NCBI GenBank assembly: GCA_028565715.1
Contig: JAOXYC010184579.1
Span: 1 to 12,590 of the forward strand
DNA: 12,590 nucleotides
Reading direction: 5' to 3'
Source of the DNA: Phoronis pallida
Lineage: Eukaryota > Phoronida > Phoronidae
The position numbers and the translations under genes are program-made. This document shows positions 1 through 8,244 of this stretch, piece by piece. The notes under the pieces are model-generated. The model saw nothing but the letters and a program-made list of their open reading frames with translations, was not told the origin of the DNA and did no database searches. Every line of letters starts with the position of its first letter. Positions within the stretch are counted from its first letter, which is position 1.

Positions 1-1369
1 TTATACCGGATTTCGTCTTTAACTTCGTTTTTATCTATTTTATTATGCGTCCGGTAACGGCTATACTGATTTTAATCTATAAATCATAAGCTTTCAACGT
101 CAGAATTATAATTTAATGCTTCACATCAAAGAAATAATAAACGCCGATTTTTGAAATATAAATTTATTGCTTATAAAATATTTGCACTGACATAAATCAT
201 GGAAATGTGTGACTATACTGTTTATCATGACCTGCCAAATTTTCAGGATAATCATGTAGATTATAAACCTGCATTTTTCTCAAATTCATTAAATGAGAAG
301 AACTATTTATAAGACAAAATATTTTTGTTAATATGTCCTTTAGGAATGTAATATAATTCGATTGAATGAAACGATATATTTGATTTCGTTTTGCATTGAC
401 AGAATTTTAATTCAATTTTTGCTGACATAATAAGAATTATAAATGAAAGTCATAACTGAGTTGTTGTTCTTGTTTCCGATTCAAATGTTGCTGCATTTTA
501 TTAATTGCTGGACAATTATGTAAAGTTGCTCCGCGATAGCTGCGGTGCTTAAAGGGCCCGTATACAGTAAAAGCTCACTGAGGAAAGACCTGGGTCATAA
601 ATCTCAACAATAACATGTTTTAAGGGTATAACAGTATATTTGTGTCATTTTTGAAAAATATTTTCCATTAACCGATTTATTATAAATGATGAGTCAATGA
701 ACTCACAGGGTCATTAATAGTACACTCCCATTTGTTGTCAAAATTAAACCACAAATATAAATCACGGGCACCCGGAGCAATAATATTGTAGTTTAAATAA
801 AGGAAAGATCCATAAACAATTCAGTTGGTCAAAAGATTATGAAGCCAGAACAGTCTTTTAACCAGGTGAATCTAAGGCACAATTGTTACCTGTTTATGTG
901 TCGTGTTTGCGATCGAAAGGTTGTGATATCGAATCATGCGCCAAAACGTCTGAACTTTTTATATGTCCTTAAACCAGAACTGTTATCCTGCTTAGGCTAG
1001 CAAAGGCAAGTAAGTATTTAACTGTGGATCCATGATCATTTGTGCGAGGTCCAGGGGGCACGCTGAAAATATTTAGATTTGTTTTAAATTACTTGTTTAT
1101 TGCAGAGGATGAATTTTTTTTATCTCAAAATAATTTTTATGGATAGATTATGAGATGTGTTTTTCAAAATTTTCATTTTCATTGCCAATAGATGAGACGT
1201 GAATTCCGCGAAATTGCTATTTCATTGCTTGAAGTTTGTGTTTTATAAGCAAACAATTATATTTTAATGGCTAGAAGATAAAATAAATCTCAATTGCTGT
1301 TTTATCGTTTTTAAATATCTTAAAGATTTTGCCCTTTTGAAATGTTGTCCACAGTCCACTCAATGAGAG
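1..1369. other. AT-rich intergenic DNA, no gene seen
   Basis: No reading frame here looks like a protein, and no RNA gene or mobile-element terminus was recognised. Stops are frequent in all frames and the composition is strongly AT-biased. It could be intergenic DNA or a long intron of a gene outside the window. Confidence 0.6.
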
Positions 1370-1404
1370 CAATGAGCTAAATAATACTATAATTTAGCTC
1401 ATTG
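1370..1404. repeat. 13-bp-arm inverted repeat (hairpin)
   Basis: CAATGAGCTAAAT at 1370-1382 is the exact reverse complement of 1392-1404, with a 9-nt AT loop between. Related words (CTCAATGAGAG at 1359-1369, GATGAGAG just after) extend the symmetry loosely on both sides. It could be the core of a short degenerate foldback element. No function can be assigned. Confidence 0.75.
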
Positions 1405-2154
1405 ATGAGAGTAAGAGGGTCAGTGAAAGCACGTTTTTATACAAATTCCCTTTAGGTGATCAAAAACATTTTGATTACACTTTTGTGCGGCTGTCACCTT
1501 TTTTGAAATAGAATTGTGAATTCGCCTGGTATTCAACAATGGGGTCATCTGACGACAATAGGTAGAGAAGATTTAATTTTTTAATTGAAAAAACGGTTTC
1601 GAATTTGATTTCTCTAAAATGCGCAAGCTGCACCGTGATAAACCAAATACCGACTGAGTGTGCTGATTTCATCTTTGGAATTTAACAAAACAATGTATTC
1701 AAAAAATATTAAGAACAATACAATTGCATGTTTCATTCGGTTACACACATTTAATTAACTTATCATTTTAATGATTACTTAATTAAATACATATATGTTT
1801 TCACAGCCCCGGAAATCACTTTGCATTATAATGGCTATATAAGGTTTTTAAAATCCCTGGATGAAATTCCATAATCAAGAAAAATGTGGCCAAGCTGGAT
1901 TTTTGAACAAATTTTATTCAGCTCTCATGGGAAAAATCCTATGAGCTGCTTTATTTGTCGTTTTTATTACTTTTCAAGCATTGATATTTACATCAAAAGA
2001 AATAATTTCCATTGACTTCCAAATCATTTCACCGTTCAGTAGTTTGACGTCAATGTCCCAGTTACTGAACGCTTAGAAAAGGAATACAAATTTTTTTTTA
2101 ACATTTTTAATTTCCTTGTACCATCACGAAACCCTCACGAATAAATCATTGAGT
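1405..2154. other. AT-rich intergenic DNA with minor hairpins
   Basis: No gene is supported. Two small inverted repeats are visible: CAGCTC...GAGCTG around 1920-1949, with an imperfect stem over a short A-rich loop, and CGTTCAGTA/TACTGAACG at 2033-2041 and 2063-2071 with a 21-nt loop. A 65-codon minus-strand open frame at 1475-1672 resembles no known protein. Confidence 0.55.
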
Positions 2155-2390
2155 CAGAAACATGGTCGATCTCGTGAACTTCGTGTGGCAGCCCTGACAC
2201 TACCGAAGTTCATCGCAGCGGTAGCGACTAGAGATAGTAGCGCAAATCGTAGTCCAGTTCCGGGACCTATCTGCGCATGCGCCAAGTAGGCGGGCAAATC
2301 AGGATTCTGCCTGTGATTCCGGAGTATTCCGAAGATTGCCGAACAATGTATCGCTAATCGTCGACGTGAAGCGGATTTGAGTTTCACAAG
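2155..2390. promoter_or_regulatory. CpG-dense patch, possible promoter or divergent repeat
   Basis: This stretch is clearly richer in G+C and in CpG dinucleotides than the AT-rich DNA on both sides. It holds a 9-bp inverted repeat (TGAACTTCG at 2175-2183 and CGAAGTTCA at 2204-2212) and a near-perfect NRF-1-type palindrome at 2272-2283. A 77-codon minus-strand frame (2154-2387) covers it but has no recognisable domain. A CpG-island-like promoter of an unseen transcript, or an inserted repeat of foreign composition, both fit. Confidence 0.35.
2272..2283. promoter_or_regulatory. NRF-1-like palindromic site
   Basis: TGCGCATGCGCC contains the perfect palindrome GCGCATGCGC and matches the animal NRF-1 consensus YGCGCAYGCGCR at 11 of 12 positions. 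It sits inside the only CpG-dense patch of the left half of the window. Such sites mark CpG-type promoters in animals, but no transcript start can be read from sequence alone. Confidence 0.35.
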
Positions 2391-2646
2391 ATTTCTATTT
2401 TTGCTCTAAATTACTATAAGATGCAATTTTAATGTCAAATGGCTGCATAATTTAAACAAATAAGGAATATCTATGCCCACATTTTGGAAATTGTCTATTT
2501 AAGAGGGCCAATGAGCTTCCAGAATTGGTTTGTTTTCACCAGATCTACTCAGTTCTTTGAAGTTGATCTGAATGCCAAATTACTCAAATCGACACGGCAC
2601 AGCATGTAGTGTAACACAAACATAGTCTTTTGCCACGCAACTATGC

Positions 2647-2716
2647 ACTAGATAAGTATGTATATTGTACTAAACTTGTTCTCTAATAAAGAATTTAAAA
2701 AAAAAACTAGATAAGT
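2647..2716 (+). mobile_element. Tiny retrocopy: 3' end of an mRNA or SINE, poly(A), 11-bp TSD
   Basis: ACTAGATAAGT occurs at 2647-2657 and again at 2706-2716. The 48 bp between (2658-2705) end with AATAAA at 2685-2690, six more bases, then a run of A from 2697. A polyadenylation signal, an A-tail and flanking direct repeats are the hallmarks of target-primed reverse transcription by a LINE-type machinery. The insert is therefore read as an extremely 5'-truncated processed copy of a poly(A) RNA in + orientation. The parent RNA is not recognised. Confidence 0.75.
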
Positions 2717-3161
2717 TAGATCCGCATAGCACGGGGGCTCGCACGACCAAGTCATGAACTTTTGTGTTCTTTTTCACACTTCGCCAGTTGCTCTATGATA
2801 CTATTCTTTTTAAATGTCAAAATGTTGATTTGTGTGTCTGGAACACTATTTCACCAAGATCTGTCCCATGAGGTACACTGTATATGGTTGTACCATGTAC
2901 CTTAGCCCCGTCCATGAACCTGTTCCATACATTAAGTGTAAGTCCCGTGTTTTGTTAGAAAATGTTGATATTTTGATGATTATGAATCTGATTTTAAAGG
3001 CAAAACAGCACCCGTTTCTTAATCCTCATTTATATTTCTTATGTTTAGCAAAATGTTTGATTTTGTGAAAATTAATATAAATGCACCCGGGAAACAATGT
3101 TTGGTCCATAGGCCAAAAAATTATGTCCTTACACCCTTTTTGTTTTTGGCCAAATAGCGAG
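2717..3161. other. No gene seen
   Basis: Short open frames occur (for example a 78-codon + frame at 2832-3068), but none has a recognisable domain, splice context or coding bias. No repeat termini are evident. The word GTCCTTACACCC at 3125-3136 resembles GTCCTAACACCCC at 3596-3608, just outside the right end of the next element. Confidence 0.5.
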
Positions 3162-3208
3162 TATGAAGTTGAAGACGAGAAAAATCACAATTTTCATAGT
3201 GGAAAAAA

Positions 3209-3242
3209 GACGTTTCGATATATTCTCATATCATCATCAGGC
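3209..3242 (-). other. Hammerhead/Penelope-end-like motif, copy 1
   Basis: Read on the minus strand, this shows CTGATGA, then a potential GATAT/ATATC stem with a GAGAAT loop, then GAAACG. That order (CUGAUGA, stem II, GAAA) is the conserved core of hammerhead ribozymes, which are described in Penelope-like retroelements. An extra base lies between the CUGAUGA box and the stem, and no convincing stem III plus cleavage site was found. An active ribozyme is therefore not claimed. Confidence 0.3.
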
Positions 3243-3515
3243 AAATAGTACAATGATCATCAAAGATTGTAGAAAAATGATTGCTTTCAATGATGTCAAA
3301 ATCCTTTACCATGATATGAATATGTACAAACTGTTAGTCCGAGAATCAATACATATTAAGGAGATCGACTCATGCTGAGTTGAGCATGAACAGAAATGTG
3401 GGTTCATTCAATCTTCAGTTGTGGTGATCACTTTCATCTATATACTCAGACTGTTAGCAGACATGGGTTTGGATGTGGTTATATTTTCTAATCTTTGATG
3501 ATCATTGTACTAATG

Positions 3516-3549
3516 CTTGATGATGATATGAGAATATATCGAAACGTCG
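3516..3549 (+). other. Hammerhead/Penelope-end-like motif, copy 2 (degenerate)
   Basis: This is the mirror copy in the right arm. It has the same GATAT-GAGAAT-ATATC stem followed by GAAACGTCG, but the core reads TTGATGA where copy 1 has CTGATGA. The invariant C3 of the hammerhead core is thus replaced, so this copy should be inactive even if it descends from a ribozyme. Confidence 0.3.
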
Positions 3550-3595
3550 TTCTTCCACTATGAATATTGTGTATTTTCTCGTCTTCAAATTCAAA

Positions 3596-4397
3596 GTCCT
3601 AACACCCCTAAGCGAATGTGAGGGGACTAGTGGGATAAACAGTTGCCGCATTATAAAATAGAGGGAAATCCTCCAACAGAATTGCTTCTCTATAGGTCCA
3701 CAAGTCGTCCAATAAAGTAAACATAATGATACATATTTGACTGACTCATGGTTGTTTTGCGTGAAGCATCAATCCCACACCTCGATTCTATCGTCGTTTC
3801 AAAAACCTGAATGAAAAGGGTGTCCTTATTTTAATAATAAAATGCCTTGATTTGAATTTGATATTAAATGTTATTGTGATTAATGACCCAGACATGAGTA
3901 ATGACTCTGGGTCATCGCGCTGCGAGGAGGATGAGATATCTTACGTGTATGTAAAAACAACCAGCTGACCATTACATTCCATATAAAAACCATATGGTTT
4001 TTCAAAATCACTATCTATGTAAAAATTCAAATAAACTTCATACTTGGTAGTGCTTGGGTATCCTAACCAAAATGTGCCCACCAAATTTGTGCACTGAGTG
4101 TCCTCTATTTTATGCGTTATGGCTCATTTCCAAAACCAAAAAACAACCTTTTACTAAAAATGGCACTTTTAATTCAATGCAATTAAACACCTTTACAAAA
4201 GTTTACACTTTTATCATTCAATATTTCATATAGCCGGGGCTACTGCTGTGAGAATAAGTCACTTTTATTCAACTGTGAGTGCTAGATTTTTCATGCGGGG
4301 AGATAACTCGAATAATTGTGGTGTAAGACAGTCGCATTGTGCCGGGATTAGGAAAGAGTGACAAGATTTTGTATTTCGGAAGCTTGAAGAGATGGTA
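3596..4397. other. No gene seen; one 10-bp hairpin
   Basis: No coding or RNA gene is supported. ATGACCCAGA at 3883-3892 and TCTGGGTCAT at 3906-3915 form an exact 10-bp inverted repeat with a 13-nt loop. An 84-codon minus-strand frame (4269-4523) runs into the next foldback element and has no recognisable features. Confidence 0.5.
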
Positions 4398-4591
4398 TGG
4401 ATGTATTGAATAAAAGTAGTTAAAAGTCTTTAGAGGGTGCTGGATTTTTTTCTTAAAGCGCCAAAAATGGTGAAAATTGGCAATTTGGCCCATTTTTAGC
4501 GCTTTAAGCAAAAATACCTGCACCCTCCAAAGACTTTTTTAAAGATTTTTTTTATTTTTGGTTTGGATGTATTCAATAAAAGTAGTTAAAA
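4398..4591. mobile_element. Foldback insert with 45-bp arms between 28-bp direct repeats
   Basis: A 28-bp direct repeat beginning TGGATGTATT and ending GTAGTTAAAA lies at 4398-4425 and 4564-4591 with one mismatch (G/C). Between the copies, 4426-4470 and 4490-4534 are reverse complements over 45 bp with a handful of mismatches, starting GTCTTTAGAGGGTGC on one arm and ending GCACCCTCCAAAGAC on the other. The loop (4471-4489) is short and itself partly symmetrical around TTGGCAA. No coding capacity is present. The long direct repeats are unusual for a transposon duplication and may reflect a segmental duplication at insertion. Confidence 0.75.
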
Positions 4592-4719
4592 CACAGTTTT
4601 TCTCTTTCATTTAGTTTTAATGTTTGTGCAATCGCTACCCGGTGTTCGCGCAACTATTTGTACTCTCATTTGGCAGGCAAGATCACTGATTCATTTTGAG
4701 GTCTCGTCATAAATACATG

Positions 4720-4956
4720 TACCGGGGATTTCCAAAAGAGCGCCCCCTGAAAGAGCGCCCATTGGCGCTCTTTCGGAAAATTTCCGAAAGACCGCCATGG
4801 GCGTTCTTTCTTGGGCCAAATCGCTTTTTAAAAAATTTGAGATCTTTTCTGAATGAGCGCCCATGCATTAAAAGTTCAAACGCTTAAATACTCTTCACTT
4901 TTTGGGTAAATCGTATTTTTTCCTCTTCGGTCCGTGTGGAACATAAATCCCCGGTA
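4720..4956. mobile_element. MITE-like element with TACCGGGGATTT inverted termini
   Basis: TACCGGGGATTT at 4720-4731 is exactly repeated in inverse at 4945-4956. Taking the outer TA on each side as the target duplication leaves CCGGGGATTT termini, consistent with a Tc1/mariner-style TA target. Inside, about 4759-4821 forms an imperfect palindrome of roughly 30 bp per arm centred on GGAAAATTTCC. The word GAGCGCCC also recurs. No transposase is present, so it would be a non-autonomous element of about 235 bp. Confidence 0.65.
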
Positions 4957-5993
4957 GTTTTTCAAGGCTCGAGATGACACATTTGAGTCTATTTGTGGAG
5001 CCAAAAGTTATGAGATATCCCAAATATGGTGCAGGCAGTAGTTCTAAATGTGGTCATTTGAGCAAGTTTCACAGCAATTTATATTTGATGGTCACTCATA
5101 ATGTATATTTAACTATTTAAATCAAAGGCTTCGATAACAAACACTTTATTCCAGTTTTGCACATCATTCAGTTTTTTTTGTCGTAAACGCTACATTGTTT
5201 TCAATTATTTATGCGCTCATTTTCAGATTTAGGCTGGGAATGCAAAGCCCCGTTTCGTCTGAGATTTTTGGGTGAACATCTATGTCAGAATCAGCATTGG
5301 AAGGATCACTACTCTCAGGGAAAAAGGCCGTTACCATTTGAAAACTACTTTAATTGTGTATGCTTATATTGTCATACACGTCACTCTGGACACCTGACAA
5401 CAGCCTTGTGTATGTACAGTGTAGCCCTTCTTCCCAGTTTTCCCCTGGCGATGGTGACGGCATAGCTGGTGACCGTACCACCCCCAGAAGACCCAGTACG
5501 GACCAAGAGGGTTGGGAACCTCACCTGCCCCGATTAAAAACACGTGTCTAGCCAGATACTCCCAAAGGCTGCACGTGTGTGCACCAAAATCCTTCAAAAA
5601 CACGAGGAGTTTCAACATGATTTTTTATGCTTTTTAAAGAAATTAAAACCTTTATATCAAATTCAGGCTTTCTCTAGCTAGGCGGATGTTCTGCGAATGA
5701 ATTACCTCAGTTCACCCACCATGCACTATTTTTCAGAACAACAATTCAAGTCGAGGGATTCTGATTCATGCACGCGACGGAAACTGATTGAAGGATGGTA
5801 ATTGACAAAAGATGGCGCTCAGTCTTGTATATCTGGTACAAACAGTTTAACACCTTTTGACCTCGGTCGTTCTTTAAGACACTCACGACCCGCGTTTAAT
5901 ATCATTGAAACCGGTACCAACTAGCTCCGCCTTGTACTGTTACTTGTACTGAATTTTGGTCTAAATCAAGAAGTACAATTCTCAGGAGTACTC
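4957..5993. other. Upstream intergenic DNA; possible promoter region of the methyltransferase
   Basis: No gene is supported. The part around 5205-5620 is more GC-rich and has overlapping open frames on both strands (84, 65 and 84 codons) with no recognisable domain, so it may be an old repeat. Two CACGTG E-box words lie at 5541-5546 and 5572-5577. The final 150 bases before the start codon at 5994 show no TATA box. A CTTGTACTG word is repeated near 5931-5952. Confidence 0.4.
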
Positions 5994-6123
5994 ATGGAGA
6001 AGAGTTGGGACACAAAACATGGCTATTTTGATTTCTTCGGTGACCGGGTGGGAGTTGCTGATGCCGAATGTGAGGCACTTAAACAATCTCTTCCTTTATT
6101 ACACGAAGTTTTTTCTTCAGTTG
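5994..6123 (+). other. Coding exon 1 of the methyltransferase
   Basis: It encodes residues 1-43 plus one base of codon 44 (phase 1). The start context is CTC-ATG-G. The 3' junction TTG|GTGAGT is a strong donor, and two codons further on the frame would stop at TAG. The encoded WDTKHGYFDFF...CEALKQ segment corresponds to the N-terminal helices that close over SAM in NNMT and PNMT. Confidence 0.85.
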
Positions 6124-8054
6124 GTGAGTAGGCTTTCCTTTTATTTTGATTTGATTCGACGACATTCAAACTGCGTATTGAGGAATTTCGACCCCCTCGT
6201 TTACCTAAACTTACCCCGTTGGCAAAGGCCACATTAATTCGGAAGGTGTTAAGGATACGATATCTCGTGTATATGTAGGAAAGAGTCATTACCATGATTA
6301 CAGTTATTTGGGTTTATGTGCTGTGCAATGCACTTATTTTCCTCCGTTTCACAAGAGACACCTGTGATTTGAGATTGCAAACGTTATACGTGTAGGCTTT
6401 TAAAAAACTGGGTCAGGTCAAACCAAACAGCTGAGTGATAAATAGGTCATAAACCATAGCTACATGGTCATATACCAAATCAATATTTACGTATTGCGCG
6501 TGCTAAAAAAAAGTGCATGTAGGTGTTTTTTGGGCAAATGCATTCAACTAATCATCAAACAAAAAACAATCATAGTACGGTTATAATTGTTAAAGCATTC
6601 ATTAAAGTCGCTGAAAAGTACAACGTTTTTTCTGTGTCCGAAGAGCTATGATGAAATCAAAAATGAGTTGAATGGTACATGTAAAGTACCGTTGGTTTGA
6701 TTTAAAGGTATTCCTGAATGTGTATTAGGATGGTCTACAGGGTTATCATTATGCTAGAAAAAAACAATTTCAGTGAATAGTGTTGATCAAATCGGCGATG
6801 TCATTGGCACACAAGGCATAGCTAAACACATTGGACTGAAAAATACGGTTTTCTAAAATAATTTCAAGATTTGCAGTCCAAACAAGACAATTGGCAAATA
6901 TATTTATAGCTGGGATCCCTACATTAAACATATTGGCAATTTTCTTGTTTGGATTTCGAATCTTGAAATTATTTGAGAAAAACGTGTTTTTCCAATGTGT
7001 GTAGCTATGAATTGTGTGCCAATGACGTCACAGATTTGATCAAGACATCAAGTCATTTTTCAAAAAAACGTTCACTTAATTTGATTGTATCTGGTATAAT
7101 GATAGCAATGTAGACCATCCTGGCGAACATTAAGAAATAGTTGCATGTACCTTTAAGTACCAATTTTAGACTTGAATGTTTTGATAAAAACTATTTGTAT
7201 GCTTCAGTGGCAGGAGCAGAAAAGTCTTATCTAGATTTTTCCTGTGGTCCAAACATATCAAACGTGGTGAGCGCCAGTCGAGTTTACGGTCATATTGTTC
7301 TTAGTGAGTTTGGCGATATGGCACGTGATGACGTCAACAAATGGTTACAGAGAGCACCTGACGCCTACGACTGGTCTCTTGTTTTCAGAAAGGTTTCTGA
7401 ACTGGAGGGGAGGTATAGTATCTTTAAAACGTGTTCAGATTTATTTATAAATCGATGGATCCTAGGCTTTCGGCTGTAAAAATAATTGAAAACAAGTTCA
7501 CGGCAAGCAACTAAGCACAGAGGTGATCCGGAGCTCACAAATAGTTCGAAATCTGAGTTTTGTATGCCAGAATGCACATTTACTCGTGAATTGGTTTAGT
7601 AAGTTCATCGAATTTTCCTTTTTACAGCCGCGTTTCTCCAGAACAAGTTGAACAGCGTGTCAGAGATGGTATCAAGAACGTAGTTCCTTGTGACATTTTG
7701 GCAGACGACCCACTTCTTGCAAGTCACGTGCCGCGAGATTATGACGCCATATCCGCCTTTCAGGTTCTACGCATTGCATGTCCTGAGTTCACAGAGTACA
7801 AAGCAGCAGTGAACAAACTTGTGAACATGTTGAAACCTGGGGGCCTCTTTCTAGCTAGTGAAAATCTAAACGAAACTTTCTGGAATTATGGCGAAAAAAC
7901 CTACAAGATCGGGTCCTTGAATGAGGAAAAAATACGGGAGGCACTAGGCGAGTCAGGTCTAAGGATCTTACATTTCAAAACGTTTCCATTGTGCAAAATG
8001 GAACATTACAATGGCACACACAGTGGTTTTATAGTGGCTGCCAAGGATCCTTAG
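5994..8054 (+). CDS. NNMT/PNMT/INMT-family SAM-dependent methyltransferase, three exons
   Basis: Joining 5994-6123, 7208-7412 and 7628-8054 gives a complete 253-residue protein, against about 260-280 for vertebrate NNMT, INMT and PNMT. Family members are cytosolic enzymes that transfer methyl from S-adenosylmethionine to nitrogen of small amines or pyridines. Seen in order: an N-terminal YFDFF segment (11-15) where the family has its SAM-capping Tyr region; motif I LDFSCGP (52-58); acidic E77 at the ribose-binding position; KWLQ..P.AYDWS (88-100); CPEF..Y (163-169); LKPGG (180-184); and a C-terminal NEEKIREAL helix (210-218). Oddities are Ser55 where the family usually has the first motif I glycine, and Glu190/Glu194 with Trp197 in the putative substrate pocket, unlike NNMT. 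The substrate is therefore open. The ATG at 5994 is the first in-frame Met after a TAG at 5922. The nearest plain AATAAA downstream is at 8699, so the 3' end is unresolved. Confidence 0.9.
6702..7156. mobile_element. 447-bp foldback MITE in intron 1 flanked by TTAA
   Basis: TTAA at 6702-6705 and 7153-7156 bracket an element starting AGGTA and ending TACCT. The arms, roughly 6706-6905 and 6930-7152, are long imperfect inverted repeats. Matching blocks include AGGATGGTCTACA / TGTAGACCATCCT, TTGATCAAATC / GATTTGATCAA, GCACACAA / TTGTGTGC and TTTCAAGAT / ATCTTGAAA. Only about 25 bp separate the arms. TTAA targets are typical of piggyBac-type (and some Kolobok-type) transposons. No transposase frame is present. 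It occupies about 40% of intron 1 and would fold into a very long hairpin in the pre-mRNA. Confidence 0.8.
7208..7412 (+). other. Coding exon 2 of the methyltransferase
   Basis: The acceptor TTTGTATGCTTCAG precedes 7208 and the donor GAG|GTATAG follows 7412. The 205 bases complete codon 44 and end with two bases of codon 112. The exon carries motif I and the acidic ribose-binding strand. A length near 205 bp and the three-exon plan agree with my memory of vertebrate PNMT-family genes. A perfect CRE-type TGACGTCA at 7329-7336 lies within the coding sequence, probably by chance. Confidence 0.88.
7628..8054 (+). other. Coding exon 3 of the methyltransferase
   Basis: It follows the pyrimidine-rich acceptor TTCCTTTTTACAG after a 215-bp intron and completes codon 112 as Ser. 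It encodes the second half of the Rossmann-fold sheet, the LKPGG turn and the C-terminal substrate-pocket region, ending in AAKDP and TAG at 8052-8054. Confidence 0.9.
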
Positions 8055-8069
8055 TCATGCAATTGAGAC

Positions 8070-8116
8070 TCTAATGTTGTCGTCAATAAGATTAAGGAGC
8101 TGCACTCAACATTAGA
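8070..8116 (+). repeat. 10-bp-arm stem-loop just after the stop codon
   Basis: TCTAATGTTG (8070-8079) and CAACATTAGA (8107-8116) are exact reverse complements with a 27-nt loop, beginning 15 bases after the methyltransferase stop. If transcribed it would be a 3'-UTR hairpin. No known element is recognised. Confidence 0.6.
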
Positions 8117-8244
8117 TTATCGTTGTTCACATAAATCTGTGGTTTGAGAACAAATGTAGACACTTTGATAATCTGAGGTCGTGCATAACGTCAAAAAATA
8201 CTGAATTACATGTTAGCAACTCGGTTGTAGTAGGGCCCGTGTAG

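Larger units (their letters stand above)
3162..3595. mobile_element. Foldback element with about 115-bp inverted arms
   Basis: The left arm (about 3162-3284) and the right arm (about 3478-3595) are imperfect reverse complements over more than 100 bp. Both contain GAAGACGAGAAAA, a TTCATAGTGGAA block, CGTTTCGATATATTC and CAATGATCATCAAAGATT in the same order. About 190 bp lie between the arms, including a perfect hairpin with TCATGCT (3370-3376) and AGCATGA (3383-3389). No transposase or reverse transcriptase frame is present, so it is non-autonomous or a remnant. The arms carry a CTGATGA...GAAAC motif of the kind found at ends of Penelope-like retroelements. It may thus be two such ends in head-to-head orientation and not a DNA transposon. 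Confidence 0.7.

Noticed and set aside
2154-2387. 77-codon minus-strand frame in the CpG-dense patch
   Set aside because: There is no domain, and CpG-rich DNA has few stops by composition, so it was treated as a regulatory or repeat patch.
5205-5620. Cluster of overlapping 65-84-codon frames on both strands
   Set aside because: The frames exclude each other and show no domain or splice support. The openness follows from higher GC content.
6019-6237. 72-codon + frame and 90-codon minus frame overlapping exon 1
   Set aside because: Both are shadows. The real coding frame starts at 5994 and ends at the donor after 6123.
7329-7336. TGACGTCA CRE site in exon 2 as a regulatory element
   Set aside because: It lies within conserved coding sequence. 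The same octamer also occurs in two nearby MITEs, so chance or sequence composition is a sufficient explanation.
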